Assembly (NCBI GenBank): GCA_964555235.1
Contig: CAZKRU010000004.1
Location: forward strand, 30,136-94,135
Direction: 5' to 3'
DNA length: 64,000 bases
Origin: CAZKRU01 sp964555235
GTDB lineage: Bacteria; Verrucomicrobiota; Verrucomicrobiia; Methylacidiphilales; CAMAQI01
Each line of letters starts with the position of its first letter. The stretch's first letter is position 1. Made by a program: the position numbers and the translations under genes. Shown here one piece after another: positions 8,359-17,364 of this stretch. The notes beneath the pieces are model-generated. The model worked only from the letters and a program-made list of their open reading frames with translations. It was not told the DNA's origin and ran no database searches.

Positions 8359-10512
8359 ATGAGCTGCAAAATTACTTTGATTGGCGCCGGTTCGGTGGTT
8401 TTCGCAAAAACCTTGATTAGCGATATTCTCCAATTCCCCGAACTGCGGGATGCCACCATCAGTCTGATGGATATCGACACCCAGCGCCTCAAAGTCGCTG
8501 AAATCATGACTCGCAAGATTATTCAAAAGCTCAAGGTTCCCGCCAAAGTGGAAGCGACCACCGACCGCCGCAAAGCGATTAAAGGCGCACGTTACGTAAT
8601 CTGCACAGTTCAAGTCGGAGGATACAAGCCCGGCACGGTCATTGACTTCGAAATTCCCAAAAAATACGGCCTCCAACAAACCATTGCCGATACGCTGGGG
8701 ATTGGTGGAATTTTCCGCGCCTTGCGAACCATTCCGGTCATTAATGGAATCGCCCAGGAGATTGCGGAAGTCGGAGCTCCCGACTGCATGCTTCTGAATT
8801 ACACCAATCCGATGGCAATGAACTGCTGGGCCGTCGACCGGGCGGTCGGGATTCCTCATGTCGGACTCTGCCACTCCGTTCAAGGAACCTCCCACCAACT
8901 CTGCACGCATGCCCAGATTCCTCACGAAGATGTCACCTATTTGGTCGCTGGAATCAATCACATGGCTTTCTTTTTGAAATTTGAGTACAAGGGTCAGGAC
9001 GCCTACCCACTCCTCTTTAAGCTCCTGGAGGACAAAAATTTCACCCAAGAGCGCGTTCGTTTCGAAATGATGCGCCGCACCGGATATTTTGTGACGGAGT
9101 CGAGCGAGCATCAGAGCGAGTACGTCCCCTACTTCATTCATCACGGAAAAGAGATTATTCGTGAATTCAATATCCCGATCGACGAATACCTTCGACGCTG
9201 TGACGCCATTATTGCCACTTGGAAAAATCAAGAGCGGGAACTGATCGGGGAAAGTGGAGAGATCGAGGTCAAGCCGCAATCTCACGAGTACGGGTCGTTC
9301 ATCATTCACTCCCGTGAAACGAACACGCCTCGGGTTGTCTACGGCAATGTCCCCAATCGTCAGCTCATCACCAATCTCCCGGAAGGTTGCTGCGTGGAGG
9401 TCCCCTGTCTCGTCGACGCACATGGCCTTCAACCGACTCATATCGGAGCGCTGCCGCCTCAACTCGCCGCGATCTGCCAGACCAATATTAACCCCCAAGC
9501 ACTGACCGTAGAAGCAGCCCTCACTCATAAGCGCGAGCACATCTATCACGCGGCCATGCTCGATCCTCACACTTCTGCAACACTCCCGCTCCACAAAATC
9601 TGGGCGATGTGTGACGAACTGATCGAAGCCCATCAGAACGTCGGGCTTCTTGGCGAATTCAAACCGGTGATTCAAAACACGGGAAAATCCTACGCGGGAA
9701 CCGGAGATCGGGTCATTGCGAAGCTCGATGCCTTGGATACTCTCCATGAAGGAGCCGCGACCGTTCCGCTCCAACTCACCGTTCAGAACCCCGAAAATCA
9801 GGCCATTTATCTGGATTTTGAGATCACCTGTGATCAACCGGGATATCGTCTGGAAAAAAGTTCAAAAGTTCGCGTTCAAGTCCCCGCGAAGAAAAGCACA
9901 ACCCAACGTCTCACGCTTCTCACAGGAGCCGATAAGAGTCAACCCGTACAAGTGCGCCTCTCCAGCAAAACTCAAAAAGTCCTCTGCCGCGATTTGAGGC
10001 TCGAGTGCCGTCAGACGTTGAAGGGAAATCCTGCCCCCTTCAGTCTCAACTTGGCCGGATTCCCTGCAGTCGAGGGAACGATCTCCCGCAAGCAAAATAC
10101 AATTCAGGTCACGGCAAAGGTCCTCGACTCGGATCTCAAGCCGAACTTGGAGCAACCTTGGATCGGATCCTGCGTCGAACTCTTTCTTGCCCCTCGGGAA
10201 GGAGGCCAATTGACTCAATTTTTCGTCATTCCACAAAAAGGAAAGACAAGCGCTTTGGTCCTTGGGAAGAACCTCAAGCCGATTGCGGGCGCGAAAGCAA
10301 AGGTGAAGATCACTCCGATTCAATACCACCTTGACGTGGCGATTCCATTATCGGCAACGCGGATTCCTGTATCAGCAAAAAGCTTCCTCTTTGATACGAT
10401 CGTGACCCTCAACGCTCTCGGTGACGCGCATAGTGGAGGGCGAGCCTCTCTCAATGGCCGTCTCAACTCCAATCAGCGAACCGCCCACTATAGCCTCGTG
10501 AAAGAGCGTTAA
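8359..10512 (+). CDS. GH4 family glycosidase (alpha-galactosidase/alpha-glucosidase type) with C-terminal beta-sandwich half
   Basis: GH4 enzymes hydrolyse glycosides in the cytoplasm using NAD and a divalent metal. Residues 1 to about 440 form the whole GH4 domain: the NAD-binding GAGSVVFAK near the start, NYTNPM, the metal site Cys/His of GLCHSVQG, and GINHM. Close relatives by pattern are the alpha-galactosidase MelA/AglA. The protein continues for about 270 residues. A region with all-beta, Ig-like character (about 445-555) comes first, then a segment that looks like a family-9 carbohydrate-binding or DOMON-type sandwich (VELFLAP, TQFFVIP). GH4 proteins normally stop at about 440-480 residues. 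There is no signal peptide. The AraC regulator next door probably controls it. Confidence 0.88.
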   Translation: MSCKITLIGAGSVVFAKTLISDILQFPELRDATISLMDIDTQRLKVAEIMTRKIIQKLKVPAKVEATTDRRKAIKGARYVICTVQVGGYKPGTVIDFEIPKKYGLQQTIADTLGIGGIFRALRTIPVINGIAQEIAEVGAPDCMLLNYTNPMAMNCWAVDRAVGIPHVGLCHSVQGTSHQLCTHAQIPHEDVTYLVAGINHMAFFLKFEYKGQDAYPLLFKLLEDKNFTQERVRFEMMRRTGYFVTESSEHQSEYVPYFIHHGKEIIREFNIPIDEYLRRCDAIIATWKNQERELIGESGEIEVKPQSHEYGSFIIHSRETNTPRVVYGNVPNRQLITNLPEGCCVEVPCLVDAHGLQPTHIGALPPQLAAICQTNINPQALTVEAALTHKREHIYHAAMLDPHTSATLPLHKIWAMCDELIEAHQNVGLLGEFKPVIQNTGKSYAGTGDRVIAKLDALDTLHEGAATVPLQLTVQNPENQAIYLDFEITCDQPGYRLEKSSKVRVQVPAKKSTTQRLTLLTGADKSQPVQVRLSSKTQKVLCRDLRLECRQTLKGNPAPFSLNLAGFPAVEGTISRKQNTIQVTAKVLDSDLKPNLEQPWIGSCVELFLAPREGGQLTQFFVIPQKGKTSALVLGKNLKPIAGAKAKVKITPIQYHLDVAIPLSATRIPVSAKSFLFDTIVTLNALGDAHSGGRASLNGRLNSNQRTAHYSLVKER

Positions 10513-10650
10513 TTCCGCTCCTCTGGAGTGGTTGTGGTGAAAATTGCAAATGGGTGGGGACTCCCCGAGCCGAGTTAATAACTACTCGACCAAACGCTCT
10601 TTTCCCGACATTCTTGCCCTGCATGAATTCGGCTAAAGAAAACCCTGTTG

Positions 10651-10678
10651 CCCAGATGACAGGAGCGACTCATCTGGG
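10651..10678. repeat. Perfect inverted repeat upstream of the glycosylphosphotransferase
   Basis: cccagatga and tcatctggg (9-bp arms) are separated by ten bases, about 40 bases before the next start codon. No T-tract follows. It could be an operator or a leader hairpin for the transferase gene. The rest of the 204-base gap holds nothing else I can name. Confidence 0.5.
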
Positions 10679-10716
10679 ACCCGCCGTGTTAACCGCACTT
10701 CCTCCATCCGCACGGC

Positions 10717-12123
10717 ATGTTTAAAACCCGAGTCATCGGCATCTATCAGGCGCTGGCAGGATTTGAAATCATCCTGAGCTTCGGACTCTATTGGCTACTC
10801 CTCCAATTTTTCCACCGCTACTACCCCACGGCAAACTTCATTGATCAGGATTCCTATCTGACCTGCTCCATTATCATGACGCTGGCGATGGGATATTCCA
10901 CTTGGAAAACCGACTTCAATCAGGTCAGTCTGATTCACCCCTCCGTACAAAACTCCATCAAGTGGGCTTTTCAACGAACGGTAACAAATCACTTTGCAAT
11001 TCTTTTTTTCCTATTCGCCACAAAAAATGAGACCGTTTCACGTTTCTTTGTTTTCGGGTATTTTGTCGCCCAACTTCTCGCCCTTTTTGCCACTCACCGA
11101 TATCTCCCTGAATTTCTTGCTCTCATTTTCTTTCGAGGGATGCGCCATCAAAAAACCCTTCTCGTCGGGCCTCTTAAAAAGGCGATTCGAATGAAAACCT
11201 GGCTCTCACGAAAAGGCAAACTGGGGCTCCGCTCTGTTGGAATTCTTTGTGATGAAGCGACCGCAGGAACTCTCTCCGACCTTAAAATCATCCACTCCTC
11301 CAATGGCCTTGAAAAGACCATTCACGAACTCAAAGTGGCACAGGTAATTTTACTGGAGCTCCCCGAAAAAAAATCCGAATTGGCAGGACTCTTCAAACTT
11401 TGTGAACGACTTGGAGTTCGACTTTTGATTATCAATGATCTTCCCGAAATCCTCGGTCACTCCGTCGTTAATATTGAAGATGACGGCTTCGAATTCATCG
11501 GGATGCGCGCCGAACCCCTGGAAAGCCCTCTCAATCGCGGAATGAAGCGCTCGCTGGATCTAATAATCGCCATCCCGACCCTGCTCTTCATTCTTCCTCC
11601 TGTGACTCTAATCGTTGCCTTTTTCCAACGCCGCCAATCACCAGGCCCCATCTTTATTCGTCAACCACGAGGAGGCTTCCAAGGACAACGTTTTGAAATG
11701 TTTAAATTTCGAACGATGAGACCCGATCACGGAGAGGAAGGAAAGCAAGCCACCGCCAGAGATCCGCGTGTCTTCCCTGCAGGACGGTGGATGCGAAAAT
11801 TCAGCATCGACGAACTTCCTCAATTCTGGAACGTCTTGATTGGGGAAATGAGTGTTGTCGGCCCGCGTCCCCATATGGTTGAGCATGATCAGGATTTCGC
11901 GCTAATCACCTCAAACTACCTCGTGAGATCCTATGTTAAACCGGGAATCACGGGCCTCTCCCAAGTCAGTGGATTAAGAGGCGCCACCCATCAGACTTCG
12001 GATTTAAATGACCGGATTGCCGCCGATATCGAATATCTGGAAACTTGGTCGCTTCCGTTGGATCTTTCCATCATTTTTCGAACCATCCGACACATGATTT
12101 TCCCGCCAAAGAATGCTTATTGA
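10717..12123 (+). CDS. Polyprenyl-phosphate glycosylphosphotransferase (initiating transferase, WbaP/EpsE type)
   Basis: Transfers a sugar-1-phosphate from a nucleotide sugar to undecaprenyl phosphate, the first membrane step of polysaccharide assembly. The 468-residue protein has four N-terminal membrane segments (within about 1-130), a Rossmann-like middle (about 145-265), one more membrane helix (about 275-300) and the conserved catalytic domain. That domain includes KFRTM (330-334), SIDELPQFWN (363-372), MSVVGPRP and KPGITGLSQVSG. It lies at the end of the large glycan cluster but on the opposite strand. It converges with the cluster and shares its terminator region, so it is controlled separately. 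Confidence 0.93.
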   Translation: MFKTRVIGIYQALAGFEIILSFGLYWLLLQFFHRYYPTANFIDQDSYLTCSIIMTLAMGYSTWKTDFNQVSLIHPSVQNSIKWAFQRTVTNHFAILFFLFATKNETVSRFFVFGYFVAQLLALFATHRYLPEFLALIFFRGMRHQKTLLVGPLKKAIRMKTWLSRKGKLGLRSVGILCDEATAGTLSDLKIIHSSNGLEKTIHELKVAQVILLELPEKKSELAGLFKLCERLGVRLLIINDLPEILGHSVVNIEDDGFEFIGMRAEPLESPLNRGMKRSLDLIIAIPTLLFILPPVTLIVAFFQRRQSPGPIFIRQPRGGFQGQRFEMFKFRTMRPDHGEEGKQATARDPRVFPAGRWMRKFSIDELPQFWNVLIGEMSVVGPRPHMVEHDQDFALITSNYLVRSYVKPGITGLSQVSGLRGATHQTSDLNDRIAADIEYLETWSLPLDLSIIFRTIRHMIFPPKNAY

Positions 12124-12139
12124 ATCCGAGACGATCGAT

Positions 12140-12174
12140 AAAAAAAATCGCCCGAGAAACGAATTTCCGGGCGA
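12140..12174 (-). terminator. Intrinsic terminator of the 51-kb glycan cluster
   Basis: On the minus strand the stem cgcccg/cgggcg, extended by gaaa/tttc with one bulge, is followed by a run of about eight T. This is a textbook terminator, placed 55 bases beyond the last minus-strand gene and just after the end of the convergent plus-strand transferase gene. It marks the 3' end of the leftward transcription unit. Confidence 0.88.
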
Positions 12175-12229
12175 CTTGTTAACAGGAAGTTTAAAGATGA
12201 AAGTGATCCGTTGTAGAAGTATCAGCCAC

Positions 12230-13162
12230 TCATTTGACAAGCTCCTCGCCGACAATCTCGGCCAAAACTCGATTCCCTTCCGAGGTTGGGTGAATATAAT
12301 CACGATAGTGTGATGGATTCCATCGCGGATCAGAGCGTACAACAATCAAGCGGCATCCAATCTCACGACTTCCCTCCTCCAATGCCTTTTGTAATAAAGT
12401 GAAAGGTTCAGGATCTGGATAGGCTAATTCCCACTGGGATGGATAGAGGACTACAAATGATTTCATGGACGGAAATTTAATACGGATATCGCGGAGATTT
12501 TTTAAGAAACTCTGCATCCAACGATCCGGAGGCTCAGAAGAAATGGGGGGACCCGGAAAATGAGACGGGAACTGCACCATGAGACGAGGCTCAATTAGGG
12601 TCGCCCAAACATATTTTTCGAATAGGTGGTAAACGGCACTGTGGGGATGCTGTCGCGGATGAGTGATCGAACTTCGCCACTGACTTCTTTCCTGGAAATC
12701 CCCACTGTTCAAAACCCAGATCAGACCATCGATGTCGGGGAGAATATCTGAGTTGCGCTCCAAACAAGTCATTTCATTCAGGACACTCCAACTTCCAGCC
12801 CCCACCGGCCAAACTCGATGTGTTGCCCCTAACTTTTGTTCCAAATTCGGCCCCAATTTCTCATGCTGCCGATAGTGATTACCTCCATAGACAATGCTAT
12901 CACCAAGCAAGAGCCAGTCGGTTTCTGCTCCAGGTTTAAAAGCTCCAGCCCCCATCCCACGCTCGTTAAAAGCCCAATCGTTTCGCCGGAGAAAATTTCC
13001 GCTCTGATTCGGCCTTGGAAAATAACCGATCTCCGGATCAACTTCGAAAAGTGGAAAGTCGAGTACTCCCGCGACTCTCAGGCTTCCTTCGATTAAGAGC
13101 AGAAAGGTGGCACTAAATACGAAAAGGCGACACCATGAAAATCTTACTCTGGAAGCCATCAT
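12230..13162 (-). CDS. Membrane-anchored SGNH-hydrolase-like protein
   Basis: The 310-residue protein has one N-terminal membrane anchor (about 5-25), then an alpha/beta domain with the SGNH landmarks. These are the Ser block (LLLGDSIVYGG), an Asn in WVLNSGD, and a terminal Asp-x-x-His in DYIHPT. Such proteins are esterases or O-acyltransferases; next to a glycan cluster a role in adding or removing acyl groups is likely, but the substrate is unknown. I chose ATG 13162 because it overlaps the stop of the gene before as ATGA; an ATG at 13186 is also in frame. It is the last gene of the leftward run. Confidence 0.72.
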   Translation of the reverse strand: MMASRVRFSWCRLFVFSATFLLLIEGSLRVAGVLDFPLFEVDPEIGYFPRPNQSGNFLRRNDWAFNERGMGAGAFKPGAETDWLLLGDSIVYGGNHYRQHEKLGPNLEQKLGATHRVWPVGAGSWSVLNEMTCLERNSDILPDIDGLIWVLNSGDFQERSQWRSSITHPRQHPHSAVYHLFEKYVWATLIEPRLMVQFPSHFPGPPISSEPPDRWMQSFLKNLRDIRIKFPSMKSFVVLYPSQWELAYPDPEPFTLLQKALEEGSREIGCRLIVVRSDPRWNPSHYRDYIHPTSEGNRVLAEIVGEELVK

Positions 13163-14349
13163 AACGATCCTGACTTCAGCTGACACTTCTCAACTCGCGA
13201 AAAGATCGCTTTAATCCAGTCATCGGCATTCGACTCAAGGTCATAATGCTTTTTAAAATAAGCGGATATCTCGGATCGTCTCTCATTCGATAATTTAAGT
13301 CCGCTGGCAAGCGCCATTTCCATCTTAAAAATTAAATCCTGAAGCGTCCCATCAAAAATCGCTCCGATCTGTGCCTTCACAAGATCTTCCCCTAAATTTA
13401 CCCCCTTGGAGAGAATTACCGGCACCCCCATCGCGATAGCTTCTACCGCACTAATCCCAAAATTCTCCTGATAAGAGGGCATCACATAGAGGTCCGCACT
13501 CGCGAGCATTTCGTATTTCTTTTCCCCCGAAACAAAACCCAACCATTGAATGCTTTGTGATGATTCTCCCAGTTTTTCAGAGGCAAATCGCTTTAATTCA
13601 TTTTCGTAGACGCTGTCGCTTGCAGAACCCCCAATCCAAAGAACAAGGTTTGGATTCGATTTTACGAGTTGTGCAAAAGCCTCGATCAAGAGTTCCAAAC
13701 GCTTTTTGGGATGCAATCTCGCCAAAAAGACAAGATTAATGGCTTTTTCTGAACGAGGATGTTCTTGAGTGAATTTCTTGCGCATGGAATCAAAACCGAC
13801 GCGGGGTTCTTGAATCCCATAAGGCAAAACCATCTCCTTTGCCCTGTAGAGCCAAAAGGACTGTCGGGCAAGAAGTCGCTCCTGATTGGTTGTAAAAATG
13901 ACCCCACTCGCATCCCTCAATACTCGATATTCGGCCCAGGGCCAATAACACCATTTTTTAAGATGCTTCAATGGATAGTATTCCTTAAACCAAGGATCCA
14001 ACATTCCGTGTGTATAAATAAAATAAGGAAATGCTGCCTTTCGAAAAACCCGCCATGCACCGAGTGAGTGATACTGCCAGAGTCCATGAATGATGGCGGT
14101 ATCATAATTTTTAAAATGCTCCGAAAGCCACGGAACCAAGCGACCCGAAAAGCCATAAGTTCCTTGAACGGGGCCAAGCGCATGCACCGTGGTAGAAGCT
14201 GTTTTAATCCAAGGATCATCACTAGAATCGAGACTGATAATCTCTGTCTCAATTCCTCTTGATCGAAGGACTTGGGTCATCTGATGAATCCCCTCGACAG
14301 GCCCCCCCGCCTGTGGATTCATGCTTCGGATAATTCGAAGGATCTTCAT
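13159..14349 (-). CDS. Glycosyltransferase, GT4 family
   Basis: Retaining GT-B glycosyltransferase of 396 residues. The N-terminal half opens with MKILRIIRSMNPQAGGP, the C-terminal half has the nucleotide-sugar site LARLHPKKR and the E-x7-E motif in QENFGISAVEAIAMG. It most likely transfers a sugar to the growing lipid-linked chain on the cytoplasmic face. I start it at ATG 14349 rather than 14433 because the longer form would overlap the preceding asparagine synthetase gene and its extra residues are unlike the family. Donor and acceptor are not predictable. Confidence 0.88.
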   Translation of the reverse strand: MKILRIIRSMNPQAGGPVEGIHQMTQVLRSRGIETEIISLDSSDDPWIKTASTTVHALGPVQGTYGFSGRLVPWLSEHFKNYDTAIIHGLWQYHSLGAWRVFRKAAFPYFIYTHGMLDPWFKEYYPLKHLKKWCYWPWAEYRVLRDASGVIFTTNQERLLARQSFWLYRAKEMVLPYGIQEPRVGFDSMRKKFTQEHPRSEKAINLVFLARLHPKKRLELLIEAFAQLVKSNPNLVLWIGGSASDSVYENELKRFASEKLGESSQSIQWLGFVSGEKKYEMLASADLYVMPSYQENFGISAVEAIAMGVPVILSKGVNLGEDLVKAQIGAIFDGTLQDLIFKMEMALASGLKLSNERRSEISAYFKKHYDLESNADDWIKAIFSRVEKCQLKSGSL

Positions 14350-14434
14350 GAGAAGTTTTTTTTGATAAGAAAACCCGAAAAAATAAAATGGCATGCGCCT
14401 CAAATGAGGCGAACCCAACTCGTGACACGGCAAC

Positions 14435-16216
14435 CTACGCGTCAGCGATTACGCTGACCTTATTCTTGCGGATCCAATGGCCCAATACCACTAAAGACCA
14501 TAAGACCGTCCAAGGGTTACGTCCTCGCTCATGGTTATCCTGGAGCTCTTTCATCACAGGTGCAGGAATCTTCAGTAAATCAACCGCAATCTCAATTCCT
14601 TCATCATAGCAATTTTTGAGAGGACCTCGCATCCACTCACCCATGGGCAAGACAAATCCTTTTTTGGGCCTTCGATAAACCTCTCGCGGTACTACGTCCT
14701 CAAACGCCTTGATCAAAATCCCCTTATGGATACCTCCTTGATTAAAGGCATCTCCGGTGATCCTCGAGCAAAGACGACAAACTTCACGATCTAAAAAGGG
14801 AACTCTTAGCTCAAGTGATACGGCCATACTCATCTGATCCGAATCTCTGAGCAGCATCGGCCTCGTATAGACCTCACGATCAACCTCTGAAATTAAGTGG
14901 AAGTCATCAAGTTGAGATTCAATAAAACGCTCCTTGAGCATTGGCATCCCGATACTTTTTAACATCTGCGATGTCCACTTATATCGCTTCCAAAAAACAA
15001 GCGATGCACGACCACGGCGAGGAAGATCTAAAAGTCTTCGTGCCCACCATGAAGATCCCATCGGTAAATGCATGGGAAAGGAACGCAAGCGTTTCAACCA
15101 CCGCATCTGAGTGAAAATTGGATACCCCCCAAACATCTCATCCGCACCGAGCCCAGAAAGAGCAACACGGATACCAAGAGTCGCCGCCTTGTCACAAACT
15201 AAAAAAGTATTAAGTCCATCAATCGTCGGTAAATCCATCGCCGCGACTCCCTTCACGATTCCTTGAACAACATCATCGTCATTCAGCTTTAGCTCCAAAT
15301 GATCTGAGCCAGCCAACTTTGCCACTTGACGTGAGTAATGTGATTCATCGAGCTCCTCCCCAGGAAAAACCATTGAGATGGTCTTCAGCTTCTTGGGATG
15401 ATGGCGGGCGGCAATTAATGCGACAATCGATGAGTCCAATCCACCACTTAAAAAACTCGCAATTGGAACGTCCGAAAGCAAGTGCCGATGAATCGAATCT
15501 TCAACTACTTTCCGAACTTCAATTACTGCCTCTTCAGCGGTTGTAATCGGATCCTCTCGCTCGGAAAAATCTTCGATCGATCCTTCATTCATCTCACCAG
15601 ACAAACTCAATTCTAAGATTTGTCCTGCACGGACGGATTTAGCAGAGGCAGGAAGTATCTCTTCGGGAAATGCACCAAATCGAAGATAGGAAGCGATCTC
15701 CTCATACCGTACATCTGCCCGAGCCTTTCCATAAAGCGCACGCCATTCAGATGCAAAAATCCACTCTCCACTGTTAGCATGCCGCCAATACAATGGCTTA
15801 ATTCCCTCACGATCCCTTGCAAAAATAACTTTCCCTCTTGAGGCATCATAAATCGCTAAAGCAAACATGCCAATGAGACGATCGAAAACGGATTGCCCCC
15901 ATCGGCGATAGCCAACTAAAATCGTCTCTGTGTCCGAAGATCCCTTCCAATTTTCACCAGCTAGCATCTCTCTCAGTTTAAGATGATTGTAAATTTCACC
16001 ATTAAAAACAAGGACATTGCCGGTAGAAGGGTCAACCATCGGTTGTGCCCCCGTCGGTGTTAAATCAAGAATTGAAAGACGGGTATGCCCCATCCATAGA
16101 CGTCGATCACGAGAGGCCCACTCCCCTCGAGCATCAGGACCACGATGGCTTAATAAATTAAGATCCAGTGGAACGACCTGGTCTTGAGTACTAATTTTTA
16201 CAGCGATGCCACACAT
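14435..16216 (-). CDS. asnB: Asparagine synthase (glutamine-hydrolysing)-like amidotransferase
   Basis: Transfers ammonia from glutamine to an ATP-activated carboxylate. The 593-residue protein has the N-terminal glutaminase domain, with Cys2 (MCGIA) as nucleophile and NGEIYNH at about 72-78. Its synthetase domain carries the ATP loop SGGLDSS at 257-263. The start is fixed by the catalytic cysteine. Within polysaccharide loci such enzymes often amidate uronic acids (WbpS type), and that role fits here better than free asparagine synthesis. It overlaps the glycosyltransferase gene before it by 19 bases. Confidence 0.88.
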   Translation of the reverse strand: MCGIAVKISTQDQVVPLDLNLLSHRGPDARGEWASRDRRLWMGHTRLSILDLTPTGAQPMVDPSTGNVLVFNGEIYNHLKLREMLAGENWKGSSDTETILVGYRRWGQSVFDRLIGMFALAIYDASRGKVIFARDREGIKPLYWRHANSGEWIFASEWRALYGKARADVRYEEIASYLRFGAFPEEILPASAKSVRAGQILELSLSGEMNEGSIEDFSEREDPITTAEEAVIEVRKVVEDSIHRHLLSDVPIASFLSGGLDSSIVALIAARHHPKKLKTISMVFPGEELDESHYSRQVAKLAGSDHLELKLNDDDVVQGIVKGVAAMDLPTIDGLNTFLVCDKAATLGIRVALSGLGADEMFGGYPIFTQMRWLKRLRSFPMHLPMGSSWWARRLLDLPRRGRASLVFWKRYKWTSQMLKSIGMPMLKERFIESQLDDFHLISEVDREVYTRPMLLRDSDQMSMAVSLELRVPFLDREVCRLCSRITGDAFNQGGIHKGILIKAFEDVVPREVYRRPKKGFVLPMGEWMRGPLKNCYDEGIEIAVDLLKIPAPVMKELQDNHERGRNPWTVLWSLVVLGHWIRKNKVSVIADA

Positions 16217-17364
16217 GACTGCTTGTAAATCCTATCGTAAAGCGATTGATATTCCTCTTTCATTTTATCAAGGGAGTACTCGTTCGCGTTCAGAATGCCC
16301 TGATGTATTCTCTCCTCCCTCTGTTGCGGTGTCTCCTCAAGCAAGTCAATCATTGCTTGCATCGTAATAGCGGCATCAAATGGATTCGTTAATTTGGCAG
16401 AATCACCAGCAATTGATCGCATTGGCTCAACATCCGATACAATTACCGGAGCGCCGGATGCCTGTGCCTCAATAATGGGCCATCCAAAGCCTTCAGTGAT
16501 CGATGGAAATACAAGGGCAAAGCAAGTTGAATAAAGCGCATTAAGCTCATCATCGTTCACTCGCCCTAGTTGAAAAATTCGCCTAACGGTTCCCGCACTT
16601 GTGATGAGCGCCATTTCCTCATCCGTAAGATCATCGCCCGCGATGACTAGATTCGCTCTTTTTTTTGTCGTAAGAAGATTAAATGCTTCAATGAGGTGCG
16701 TCCTGTTTTTATACCACTTCAAAACTCCAACATGTAAAAAAAACGGTGCAATCTCATTCTGAAAATGCCCAATATATCTTCGATTGAGAATCCGTAATGC
16801 TTTCGCTTTAGCCAGAGGCTCAAAAGATCGATTCATCCCATTTCTGACACAAATCGATTTCACAGAATCTCTTCGAGCAATACGCAACAGATCATCCTTT
16901 GAGGCATTCGAAACACACGCCACCCAATCTGCCCTCATTAATCCACGAACAATCAGCCATTGTTGCACTTTACCACTCAATCGAGTCTTATGATATGGCT
17001 CAAACTCACTCCTTGCTGAGCGCACCGCTATGAGGTCATGACAAGTAACAAGGTGTGATTTTTTGCCGAGAAAAAAGGTGAGCCAGGAGTATGAATGATC
17101 GAGAATATGAAGCACATCATAGGAATTCATCTTGAGGAGAAGTACGATTGGCAATAGCAAAAACTTGTCAAAATACCCTAGCCACTTAAATAGGGATCGA
17201 TGTCCAAATGAAAATCTTCCAAAAACAAAAGGAGGCCTGAGTCGCTCGATCTCAACATTCGCATTCCTGGTGAGACTCAAAAGAGCCTTTGCAAAATACT
17301 CCATACTCAATTGACGGTCTGGAAGATAATGCCCAATCAATAAAATTTTAATTTTGTTGCTCAT
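16198..17364 (-). CDS. Glycosyltransferase, GT4 family
   Basis: This 388-residue GT-B enzyme has an N-terminal domain opening with IKILLIGHYLPD and a C-terminal nucleotide-binding domain. LHVGVLKWYKNR and the E-x7-E motif in TEGFGWPIIEAQASG are clear. It resembles mannosyltransferases of the WbaZ/MtfB kind, though the sugar cannot be assigned. Its start overlaps the stop of the upstream polymerase-like gene (ATGA), and its end overlaps asnB by 19 bases, so the three are likely translated in series. Confidence 0.9.
   Translation of the reverse strand: MSNKIKILLIGHYLPDRQLSMEYFAKALLSLTRNANVEIERLRPPFVFGRFSFGHRSLFKWLGYFDKFLLLPIVLLLKMNSYDVLHILDHSYSWLTFFLGKKSHLVTCHDLIAVRSARSEFEPYHKTRLSGKVQQWLIVRGLMRADWVACVSNASKDDLLRIARRDSVKSICVRNGMNRSFEPLAKAKALRILNRRYIGHFQNEIAPFFLHVGVLKWYKNRTHLIEAFNLLTTKKRANLVIAGDDLTDEEMALITSAGTVRRIFQLGRVNDDELNALYSTCFALVFPSITEGFGWPIIEAQASGAPVIVSDVEPMRSIAGDSAKLTNPFDAAITMQAMIDLLEETPQQREERIHQGILNANEYSLDKMKEEYQSLYDRIYKQSCVASL

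Noticed and set aside
8266..9837. Open frame continuing upstream of the AraC regulator, antisense to the GH4 gene
   Set aside because: The GH4 frame on the other strand is a full, recognisable enzyme. The antisense frame has no domain and is open by codon bias.
14350..14433. Longer N-terminus for the GT4 protein before the SGNH gene
   Set aside because: The extra 28 residues do not resemble the family; the typical start MKILRI lies at 14349.
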